Of a stretch of DNA of 46,390 nucleotides, positions 24,601 to 35,200 are shown one piece after another (within the stretch, counting starts at the first letter, position 1; each line of letters opens with the position of its first letter). Where the stretch lies: contig BBXU01000528.1 of assembly GCA_001598975.1 (NCBI GenBank), positions 1-46,390 of the forward strand, read 5' to 3'. A program made the translations under genes and the position numbers. The notes below the pieces were generated by a model that was given only the letters and a program-made list of their open reading frames with translations, ran no database searches and was not told where the DNA came from. Origin of the DNA: Parachlorella kessleri (taxonomy: Eukaryota > Chlorophyta > Trebouxiophyceae > Chlorellales > Chlorellaceae).

Positions 24601-27600
24601 GTCTGGGCGTTGGGAGCGCCCATGTCTGCCGCACCGTCGTCGGTGGGGTGGGAGCCCCAGGTCACCATTGCACGCCTAGGCCAGTCGGTGGCCGTCAGGA
24701 TCAGGCGCTCCCACATCCAGTCCTGTTAGTACAGCCCAGCTCTCACTCCCTCTTCGCTTTACCCGCCACCCACACTAACAAGGATCACCCACCTGGAGCT
24801 GCCTCAGGGTGAGGGCATCAAGGGCATCCACGTCCAACGCTATGTCGTCTGTAGGGTGGAGCCCTGGGTGATCTTTCAGCACCAGCGCCATTGCCAGCTC
24901 AAAGTGCTCCTGGGGGAGCGAGGCCAAGGACTGGCACAGCAGCACCTGCACAGTTGAAGGACCAACGATACAGGCTCAGCACTCAGGCAGGACTCTGGCG
25001 CTTTCTGCATCCCATCCTGTTAGTACAGCCCCACTCTCACTCCCTGTTGCACTACCTGCCGCCCGTAGCAACACCATGCTATAAGATGCTGTAGGGTAAC
25101 CATTTGAGAGGTATGTAATGCAATACTCTGGGTGAGCAAGCTGGACCCGGCCTGTCCAAGGCCAGTGTGTAATGAGGGCTGCTAGAAACGGGAGCTAGGA
25201 GCAGCACATGCAACAAAGAAGCTCAGGGGGCTCCCATAACTCAGTGTCGGGCCAGGGAGTTTGCAAAAGCACCCCAGGTGGGGGACACTGCCGGCTATGT
25301 CCGGGCAGGGCGCAGACCGAGCCGCGGGCAGCAAGTCACCATCTGTGGCGTGGCATGAAGGCACCACTTGCCTTGTCTTCCCGGCTAACCGGTTTGCACA
25401 GGGCAGCTGCGGCGCTCTTGGCGTCGGCAATCAGCGCGGCCACCTCATCTATATACCTCAGCAGCATCTGCGGTACACATGGGGATCCCGACCTTGACGT
25501 TGGCGTCTAAACCACAGCACCCACACCTCATCCATGTACCTCAAGTAGCATCTGCGATACAACACCAAGATGCCATTCTCCCGCCTCACACCTCTCATCC
25601 ATACCATACCACGTTCGATATGGGGGGGGGGGGGGTGGTTAATTAAGCAGGTTAATGTTGTCAAACGAAACCAGGTCCAAGCTGCAATGCTGAGCCGGGC
25701 GGGCTGCTTCCCCCTTTCCTGTCGATTTCCCCCCTTGACCCCTCGTTCAGACCTGCGCCTCTGACTATCTCCACACACCTTCAGACCACTACAACATGCA
25801 CATCACTACAACGGAGAGTTGCCAGCCGCGCAAGCAGCTACGTTCCTCAATGCCACTCAAGCGCCTCCCACTCATTCCCCATTAGTGCAACCATGACCGC
25901 TGTATACCCGTGCGTCGAGCCACCAGGGCAAGGCCGCGATAACCCAGGGAAATTCGAATCCCCTGTTCCTCCGTGACAGGGAATGTTGTCCTCAGCCCCT
26001 ATAGACGAACACCTCAGCAACTCCACAAACATGGCCCACCTCCCATCGTGCACAGCACCCTTCCCCTAACAATACACCTATCGCGACAACGGCCACTACT
26101 GGCTCACCTCGCACCGCGCTTCAGTCGCCTCCCACTCGTTTCTCGGCCCCGGGGCACCGCTGTGTCGCCGGCGGGCCTCCTCCTCTTCAGCTCGAGCCCA
26201 GGCCAGAACCTCCGCCACCCGAGGGGACACCACAGATGCATACTTGTCCTCAAACTTCTCCTGCAGGCAGCACAGGGCTTGGTGCTCAATGTCTGTCGCT
26301 CAGTGTGAGTGAGGCTCCTGAGCGTGCCATGATGCCGACCAGAGCTTCTTCCCGCACTTCCATGGGGGATACATATTCCGCCTTGCCCCTTTGACTTTTC
26401 CCAGTGCGCCGTGCAATATAATACAACACACAAATACAACTGAATATGATCATTAAATAAAAGATAAACCTGACTGATGTTATCAGAGACGCACATACAT
26501 AGGGGCTAAGGGGCTCTTGACAGCCGCCGCACCTGGATCGTGTTGGCCATGACATGCACGTCCGACCCCGGCTTGTTGTAGGTGCGGGCGTTGTTAAAGA
26601 TGAGCAGCACATCGTCCAGGAACTCGTCCGGGGTGCGGTAGTAGCCTGCAGCAGCCACATGACTAAACCCTGACAAAAAGGGGCTGGGGCAAGGGACGCG
26701 TGGACGGACAGGGGCAGTAGACTAACAGGCAATTTACAGCAGAATGCACCTACCCACATACCTCCGCAAGCACCGCTAGGACTGCCTAGTGGCCTACTCA
26801 CCCTGCTCAATCCGCTTCTTAACAGTCCCAAAGTCCATCGGCTGCCTGATCTTCACAAGGTAGTCTCGATAGATGTTCGTGTCCACGGGCTGGTTGAAGG
26901 GCCAGCACCACTGCACCCAGACGGCGGGGGACATTGCTGGTCACGCACAGTGTCTTGCGAGGTATTACCACGCCTCGACTGTGTGCACACTGACCAGCAT
27001 CTTAATATCTAGCGATCAGCTAAGGAGATACTGCAAGACAAGGCAACGGACTGGGGGATACAGAACCTCACAAGCCAGCCCATGGCTCAAATCCCATTGG
27101 GGCCAGCCACTACAGCCACCCAAGTATGACTTAGCTGAGAGCACTCAGCCCCCTTAGACATGCAAGGCACCCCGGCTATACCTGGCACCCCATCACACAC
27201 ATTGTTGCCGCTTACACCGCTTGCACAGCATGCAGCCACCAAACGCGCCAGTACTATAAACGTTGCGCCCCCCTCTCGTGCCTCCCTTCAGCCAGCTGCT
27301 CCCTGTCCAAGTATGCCCACCGTCCATAAGTTCTACCCACCTTGTGTGCCGTGATGTGTTGCACGGTCCTCTTGCAAACAGTGACCACTATCTCGGCAAG
27401 GCGCATGGCCTTGTTAGCCTCAATGGCCGCCCACTCTTGCTCCGCCACGCGAGACAGGGGCGGCTGAGACCCTACGTCGCGGCGCATGCGAGCAATCTGC
27501 AGGGGGAAAGGGGTTGGGTATCAGGCAAGAAGCACCTTGTGACTACACCTCAGCGGCGACAGGAGCCGCTGGCGTGAGGCCTTCTAAAAGTTGGAGCATG

Positions 27601-28607
27601 GCTAGCAGCGACGAAGGGGGCACTGGTACACTTCCAGACACAGTGTTGCACATCCCGCGGGGCACACCCAGGAGGCCTGACAACACCGCCGCCGAGGAAA
27701 TATGCTCTTGCTGTTCACAGGCTTTTGGGTCGACATAAGAGGTAACACTCCCACATACAGCTGGGGTCCCTGCTCCAATGGGTCTCGCATACCACAGGCG
27801 CCTACTCCGCCCGCCGAACCAGGTGCCACACAACACCCGCAGGGCCTCCTGCTGCTGCCTCACCTCCCGCGTCAGCGCCTCCATGTCTGAGGACACATCT
27901 GCCAGCCTCTGGTGGAGCTCCCACCGCTGCTTGGCTTCCTGCTCTCTGTCCCAGGCTTCGCGCTTGCGCTTGCGCCCTGCCACCTCGGCAGCAGTGGGCA
28001 GGGAGGCGCCGGCATCGCCGCTGGCTCCCTCGCCGTCCCCTTCGCAGGGGCTAGCGTCATCACTTCTGGAGGGCTTGATGGCCACAGGACCAGGCGTGGC
28101 AGCAGCAGGAGCTTCTGCTGCGGGCTCCTGCCTGTGCTGCGGCTTCTCCTGCCCGTGCTGCGGCTCGTCTTGCCCGTGCTGCGGCTCACCCTGCTGCATG
28201 TCATCAGCTGCTGCAACGGCGACCCCTGGTTCCGAAGCTTCCTGCTGACCGTCACTTGCAGCCACAGGGTCATGGGCGTGTGCCGCTGCAGCGGCGCCAT
28301 CGAGGAACTCCGCATCCGGTCCGCTGCCCGCTGCTGCTGGCTCTGCCGCAGCTAACCCAGCTGGTGGGCCGGACTCGGGCACTGGTGCTCCTCCGTCGCT
28401 GCTTTCAGTTGGTGCTCCGGAATGCTCAACATTCCGCGCTTCACCAACTAGTTCTCCAGCATGTTCTGCTCTTGGCACGCTCCCTACCCCATCCACCGAC
28501 CGAGGGGCCTCAGCTCCTGGACCGGTGTCCATGCCACTTGACGCACTCCAGCTGCTGCTTCCTGCCAAGCAGTGCTTTAACCCGTAGCAGCCCTGCGTTG
28601 CGGTCAT
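21601..28607 (-). CDS. BET/GTE chromatin reader: bromodomain plus NET domain
   Basis: Nine exons on the minus strand: 28607-27837, 27496-27341, 26910-26802, 26645-26533, 26260-26108, 25467-25390, 24945-24793, 23930-23810, 23465-21601 (stop just before 21600), about 1172 residues. Residues 1-257 are acidic/Gln-rich with short PQHGQ repeats and a basic coiled segment (GRKRKREAWDREQEAKQRW). The bromodomain (about 280-400) has the WPF shelf, PMDFGTVKKRIEQG and the acetyl-lysine Asn369 in NARTYNKPGSDVHVMANTI. The NET domain (461-511) reads SLASLPQEHFELAMALVL and DALDALTLRQLQ. The C-terminal 620 residues in one exon are Ala/Gln/Pro-rich low complexity. One bromodomain plus NET is the plant GTE layout. 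It is expected to bind acetylated histones and recruit transcription factors. A second ATG lies near 28532. Introns hold decayed copies of exons 6 and 7. Confidence 0.88.
24455..24705 (-). repeat. Two decayed tandem copies of the BET NET-domain exon
   Basis: Within the intron after the real NET exon (24945-24793), 24581-24705 resembles the 3' part of that exon: GACGACATAGCGTTGG versus GACGACGGTGCGGC, and ACCCTGAGGCAGCTCCAG versus ACCCTGCGGCAGCGCCAAG, in matching order. A further copy lies at 24455-24580 with a period of about 124 bases (TGCACGCCCAGGCCGGTCAG versus TGCACGCCTAGGCCAGTCGG). Neither keeps the reading frame. Confidence 0.6.
24719..24780 (+). repeat. Dispersed repeat copy beside the NET exon
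   Basis: GTCCTGTTAGTACAGCCCAG, CTCTCACTCCC, then TTACCCGCCACCCACACTAA. It sits between the real NET exon and its decayed copies. Confidence 0.6.
24972..25075 (+). repeat. Near-full-length dispersed repeat copy in a BET intron
   Basis: GCACTCAGGCAGGACTCTGG, TTTCTGCATCCCATCCTGTT, AGTACAGCC, CTCTCACTCCCTGTTGCACT and ACCTGCCGCCCGTA in order. It flanks the NET exon on its other side. Confidence 0.65.
25515..25557 (-). repeat. Decayed partial copy of BET exon 6
   Basis: The minus strand reads CGCAG then ATGCTACTTGAGGTACATGG and ATGAGGTG, matching the real exon start (CGCAG, ATGCTGCTGAGGTATATAG, ATGAGGTG) 83 bases away. The acceptor is kept but the copied frame is shifted by an extra base and no donor follows closely. 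Confidence 0.6.
25621..25634. repeat. Poly(G) tract in a BET intron
   Basis: An uninterrupted run of about 14 G on the plus strand (C on the transcript). Such runs are prone to slippage and to sequencing error. Confidence 0.8.
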
Positions 28608-29282
28608 CCAAGGTGCACTTCCCTCAGCTACAGGAACTCGGATACACGGTTACCTACGGTACTACGTCACTATCACCTGGGGTGCATGTCAACTGGGCGA
28701 ACCTTGCCAGCTAGCACCTCTAGCATAACCTCCTCACCTTGAATTGCCTGTCTTTCTAGCCTCCGCAACGCCTGAGGTGTCCAGAACTCCTAGGCTCAGT
28801 TCCAGCCCTGGGTGACGCGCCACTTGCAAGGTTGATCCGTGCACCACCTCCCCCCAAGCTACAGTAAAGAAGTGAGTAGCAAGTTCAAAATGTGTGGAAC
28901 TTTTGGCATAGCGCTTGTGCCTAGTCCGCACAAGTCATGTCGTCAAGAAGGTTCATTCAACGTTCGCGACGAATTTTGGAAAGTAAGATTTAGACTTCCT
29001 GCCAAAAGAAATGCGTCTAAAACGCTCCTTGCTGGAGTTTCTCCCCGCCACTTCCCGCCGCAAGTTAAGGCAAAACTGTCCGCGCAATTGGTAGCGTTGT
29101 TCGTGAGAAGTATCTATGACGGCTCTCTGCGCACAGGCCTGGACAGTGCATGCAGCTCCTGTAAGCATACACTCTCAGGGGTTGCCCTCAAGGGCTGAAA
29201 AGAAAAAGAGAGTCAGCTTCAGTAGCAAAGCCTGCGTCAGAGGCCGCAGCGCAGGCAATTGAACATCAGAGAGGCCGCCAGG
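28608..29282. promoter_or_regulatory. Divergent intergenic region, BET gene and RRN3
   Basis: The 675 bases separate the start codons of a chromatin reader and the Pol I initiation factor in head-to-head order. It must contain both 5' UTRs and promoters. The centre (about 28860-29100) is visibly less GC-rich than the coding flanks. No named element was recognised. Confidence 0.4.
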
Positions 29283-32200
29283 ATGCAGGATGGTGAGCTC
29301 TCTTTGGCGGTGCTAGCCTCGTCGTTCTTACAAAAGCCTTGAAAAGCCTTCTTGACAACTCAACGTTTTTTGAGTGCAGCAGACGACGCTGTGGAAACGT
29401 TGCGCCAGTATTGCCTGGCTGCTCTGACTGAAAAGACTACAGGCAGCTCCTTGAAGGGTTACCTCAGGTGGGGAGGGGTCTTGGAGGTGATATCAGGTCT
29501 TGCATGGTGGCCTGGGCTTGCTCTCATTGTGCGGTTGTGTAGCTGCTGGATGCCCAAGCAATACGCCACCCCTTTGTTTGTTGCGGTGCTATTTTATTGG
29601 CAATATCTTGTGGTGACGTGTTGCTACCGCTAGTTGTCACCAGCTGTTCAGCCGTTGCTCACCTCGCACTTCTCTTGCCATGCAGCCTCCTGGAGCGGGT
29701 CAAAGCGCTCAAGCAGGCCACACGCCAGCAGGCGCAGCAGGGTGTCCCAGAGCAGCTGCAGTACCTGGGAGCTTTCGTGGCGCTGCTCAAGGGGCTGACG
29801 CAGTGCGTCTCGGCCATTCACGAGCGCAAGCATGAGCAGCTGGTGCGGGAGGTGCTGGATGTGCAGCTGTGGAGAGTGCACCAGGTGGGGCCACATGCAT
29901 TGGGCGGCAGGACCTTGGGGGGTGCTGTGGGTTCAAGTGAGCCTGGAGTGCTGGATGGGCAGCTGTGGAGCCTTGATGAGTCTATAGAGATGGGTCAGCG
30001 TCCATTGTCCCTGGTGACAGTTCCACAGCTTTTATTGTTACACAGGTGAGGCTCTGTAGCTGCAGCCTTATCATGACGGCATGGGATTTGACTCGATGCA
30101 CAACAGAGGGGGGTTGGCCTTCGGGCTCCTTCAGGGGTAGCCTCCAGGGGTGCGGTGTACTGCAACAGGGCGTGCCCGTGTGGGCTAAAGAATAGCAAGC
30201 TGGGTGCGCTAGTTCAGGTCGCGGAGGCAAGCTTGCCTTCGCATGGCAGAACAGCGCTTTGTCCTGGTGCTCGATGTCGCTGGCCTTTGTGGGAGCGATG
30301 CCGCCAGAAGCTGCCCAACTGTTGCCTCTGCTACCTAATTGCTGGGCTGAGAGGGGGTTTGCAGGGGTGGTCTAGCTAGCAGGCGAGCGATGCCCTTTAG
30401 GGTAATGGCGCGATTCATAGAGCCGATGATGGGCTGCATGACGCTCCAAAGCGCTGGACAACTGCTAGCTGTTGCCTTGGTTAATTCACCCAGCATGCTC
30501 CAAGTAGCAGCACTTGCCCGATAGCACACAGCTTGTGCCACGCTGCCATGGCGCCCACTTCTTAATGCAGCAATATCCCATCTCGCTGTCTGGTGCTGCA
30601 GCCTGCCATGGCCGTTGCAGGGTGCAATTTTTATACAAAGCTACGGAGGGGTGGCGCTCCTTCCTACTCGGAAAACCTAGCGATACAGGGCGGTGGCAGT
30701 CGTATAATGAAAATAATGCTGCACCGTGACTTAAAGATCCGGTTTCCATTGTGAAGGGATACCCTGTGCTGCGCTGGCACACCACAACTGCTTCACGCTA
30801 GCGGCCGTGCCCGTTGATGCCGCCCAGCTTGCGCCCGCAAACTGCGGCCCGGAACCCAAAGGGGTTTCGGAGGACAGAGATAGATAGGAAAGCGGTGATG
30901 AGATGGCTGGTAATGCTTGGACTATATGAGTTTTTTAGGGGGAATAGGAGGCGCCACCGACACAGTGTGATCTATTGACCTAAGTAAAAAGACCTGGATA
31001 GGGGGTTTCAGGATGCATGCCAGGATGCCTTGCCCCAGCTTGTGATACCACAGGCGGGGTGCTAGGGCATGGGATTTTTTAGAAATGCTTCTCCATGTGG
31101 CCACGCACGATAGCCTTTGTGTCCGCCAATTTAGGCTGCACACTCTGCGAACCTGCCAGGGCCACCGCTCCAGTGCAGTGAGCAGTGGTGGCGCGCCTCG
31201 AGGCCGGTCCCCTTGTCCTGTGTCACCCTGTGCTGCCGCTCCGCTGGGTCGGGGTGGTCTTCTGCATGCACTGGGTTGCACTCAAAAGCTGGGTCGCTGC
31301 CAGAAGCGAAAGCTCCAGTTCATGCAAAACGGAGGGCAACGACATGTACCTGACGCTTGCCCCAGACTCAGCGGGGCCTTCAGCCCGGCTACTCCCTAGC
31401 TATCGCATGGGGTTTTGAAAGTAGCAAGGTGTTGCCTCTGGCTGCCATGTCTGCATCGCTATCACATGGCTGCCGCTAGCGTGACTCCTCGCATGCCGTG
31501 CTGTGCAGGCTGTCAGGGCGGCAGTGCTGGACTTTGTCACCTATGTGACGGTGGCCAATGGGGCCCTGGTGCAGGTGAGGCGCTCCCCTCTTTGCGCCCT
31601 TCGACAGCGAACGATGCACTTGCTATCTCCGAGAGTGTGGATGCAGCCTGTGGGCTTCAACAGGCGTCAGTGGACTGACCCTCTGAGTGCTTGGCTAGTT
31701 TGTCATGATGCGAAGGGCGTGGGCGTACGCTCATTTGCCTGGCGGGCGAAGGCATGCGAACTCAATGCCCTTCTAACCTTCAAACCCCAAGCACTCGCAG
31801 CAGGCTGCCTGTAAGCGCTTGGGGGTGGGGCATGACCCACGCCATGGGTAGTCGGGTTCCAGCCAAGCCGTGTGGCAGCCTGCATGCATCCAGATAGTTC
31901 GCCAATACCCATAATGCCCCTTGTTCCCTGCTGCTCTAAATGCAGTCCTGCCTACAGACGCTCGTCTACAGCCTGCTACCGCCGCCGGGCCCCACAGTGC
32001 CGGACAGCAGCCCTGGGGAGCCCTGGTCCCCCTCGCTGGAGGATGCGGCAGTGCAGGATGAAGTGGTGGGGGCCTTAGAAAAGGTGTGTTAGTTTTGAGG
32101 GTGTTGGAAGCTTGGTTTCTTGGCCGTTTCTTGGTCGTTGTGTGCTGTGCTGGTGTCTGGCAAGCGGCTTGGTTGAGTCTGTGGGGCACTTAGTGATGGC

Positions 32201-35200
32201 GGACGCTTGCGAAGGTAGGCAGTTGGGAAGGTGGTTTATTCCAGGGGAGAGATGGCGATGCGGAGGGGAGTGACTGGTGATGCACAATAGCAGCTTCATC
32301 CGCTCGGCGCTGGAGCTTGTGTGGGTGCTGTGCACTTGTAAGAGCACTGTAGAAGATGGCATTGGTTATTTGACTCTCTAATGCCCTCTTCCTGGGTGGA
32401 TACCAACAGCACATCTTGTCTCAAGTCAAACCTCCTTCTCAACCCCACCTCTGCTGGCCCCCACCACCGGCTCTCTGCTTCAACACATGCAAGCCCTCTT
32501 ACACAGAACTTACATGTGCAGTTCGGCTTGTCAAGTGATGTTGGTAACGACCCTGTGTTGTTAGTATCTAGTGGTAGCTTCGCATGGACTCTTTGGACTC
32601 TTCAGATGAATCTTTCGCGAACAACCATGTCTATCCCTTGCAGGTGCTGCTGCTCGTCCCCACCGCCGGCTCCCGAGCGCTGCCCCTGCTGCTAGCCAAT
32701 ATGCCCCACAAGCTGCGGCCCCGCGCCACCCAGTGCCTGTACCTGCGGGCCTTGTTTGCCCTGGCGGAGCGGCGGGCGGGGGCTGGAGTGAGGGAGGGGC
32801 TGCTGGCGGGGGTGGTGGAGCACCTGACCAGCATTGACGTGGAGATCAGGTGCGCTGCCGGAACTTTGGGGAATCTTCTTTGAATCAGGATGGCGTGGAG
32901 CACCTGACCAGCATCGACGTGGAGATCAGGCGCGTTGCCAGAATCTTGGGGAATTTTTTGGTTGGAAAACATTACGTGGAGCACCTGACCAGCATAGAGA
33001 TTTAGATCAGGTGCGTTGCTGGATCCTTCCTTCCTTCGTTAGAAGGCACCGTGCGGAGCGGCTGTGAGGGTGGGCATGCTAGGGAGAGCAGCCCCATACA
33101 AACCTAATGCACTGCTCTCGCCAGCCCACTGCATGCCTGGCGGCACGTGTAAATGGAGAGGAAAGCGGGCAATGGGTAGTTCCGGTTATGTGGTGGCATG
33201 AATGCCAGCCCAGGTAGAGGCAAAACAGGTGGCCTTAACCTGCGTTTCAGCATTGCTGGTAAGGTTGCTGGGTTGTCGCTGTGCGGAATGCTGTAGTATG
33301 GCCCCGCTAGCGCCGTTTCACCCCAGCAGCAACCTCTAATGGGGTTCAACCTTAGCCATGGCTCTGTTCGTCGCTAGTGCCACCGCCTGATGTTCTAACT
33401 AATGGAATGCATGCAGGTGGGAGGACATTATGGAGACTGTAACAGAGGAGGCCAAGGAAGAGGAGGGCGGCATGCCCCCCGCTGAGGACGAGGAGCCCGA
33501 CATTTTTGAGCTGGAGGGCATGAGCGAGCTGGACCTGGCCAACGGGGGAGCACACCACCACGCCAACGGGGGTGCCGCCGAAGCCGCCGCAGGCGTGGGC
33601 AGGGGCGGCTGGGAGGGCGGTGGGCGCATCAAACCAATCACACAGCCCAACAAGGTTAGTCGCTGGATTAATTGCGGGGCGACGGTATGTCACACCATAC
33701 CCAGGACCTGAACCTAAACTTCCGCTGTGGTTTTTATGCTATATCGGCCCAGTTTCCCAGGCTTGCTTGGAAGCTTCTGCTGACAACCCCCGTCACCTGC
33801 TGAGGAACCCACTCCCCTTGGTCTAGCAGGAGGCCCTTGGGTGCTGCAAGGGCTGCAGGTGGCTCACACGGTTTCCCCCAGGCTGGTCAGCACATTGGAA
33901 CAGGGTCGGTACAGCATTTGTTTTGCTCTCCTCCCGCCCGTGCCAAGGGGAACCTCATGTTGCCGCGCTTTCTTGCAGGAGGCCCCGGAGGGCGCCAAGC
34001 CTCCCCAAGTCGACGAGACCGCCGACAAGCTTGACAGCATGATGGAGCAAACGCTAGAACACCTGGGCAAGCGGGTGGCGGGAGGGCAGCTGGCGGCGGC
34101 ATGGGACACGCTGACCGGCGCCTTTGAGCGGACCGTGCTGCAGACGCACCGCTCCAAGTTTGTGCAGTTTGTGGTGAGCGCGTTCCTAGTGAATAGTGTT
34201 GACTGCCAAAGGGGTTGCTGGTTCATTCCAAGGGGACCTGCGTGATGGTCAGGGGTGTTTTGTGAGCCGCCGGATCCCGGGTTCTTGCTTGGCTACCCAG
34301 ACAGCATGCTTTGGCAGCCCTCCGAGTCTTTCGTTTTGGCCTTGCAGATGTTCTACGCTTGCCGCCAGGCGCCCGAGCCCTGCTGCCGCGCCTTCCTGGC
34401 CCTGCTGCTGTCGCGGCTGACAGACGGGCACCAGCCGCCCATCACACGCAGCGCTTGTGCAGCCTATGTGGCCTCCTTCCTGGCAAGGTGGGGCCTGGGA
34501 TGATTCTCGTGCCGTGCGGCGTGTCCATCACAGCCACCGCCGCTCAGCATGTCGGGCTTCTCAGACCAGGGAGAGGCAGAGGCCATGCTAGCAAAGGCCA
34601 GGGAGCTTCCATGCCGGTCCAGTATAAGTTTGCAAATGGCCTGTACAACGTGTGAATAACAACCTATCTTATGACATGTGTTGTCCTCTTGTGCTTCTTA
34701 TTGCTGTCCTAGACCTGCTGTGTGCTGAGCTTAACATGATTATGCGCCATCCAGCTCTCCAGCCTTTGTTATCTCGTCACAGCTCATCACCTCGTCATCC
34801 CTGTGCGTTGCTGCTCCTCCTGCAGGGCCGCGTTTGTGCCTGAGCACCTGGTGGTGGAGTGCTTGCAGCGGCTGGTGGACTGGTGTGTCAAGTACACCCG
34901 CGACGAGGACAGGCGCGGCGGCCTGCCGCCCATCCCCTCGGGGACCAGCCTGCACAGTGAGTGTCATGGGTCAGGAGGGAGAGAGGAGCAAAGGCTGTGG
35001 TCATTTGTTGGCAGGAGGCTATGGTTAGGAATAGGGAGGAATGAGGTGGCGATTCTTGTTGCAAGCTGGGACACCTTCTGCAAAGGCGTGCCGTGTGGCA
35101 ACCTGTGCACTGGCTTTGCCCAATTGCAGGCTTGTCAGGCGACGCGGCCGCGCGCCATGCCGCTTTCTTCGCCACGGTTCAGGCGGTGCTGTATGTGCTG

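Noticed and set aside
29885..31508. An extra gene or missing exon inside the 1.6 kb RRN3 intron 3
   Set aside because: Exons 3 and 4 join in phase and rebuild a continuous RRN3 block (LWRVHQ to AVRAAVLD), and no other coding motif was found between them.
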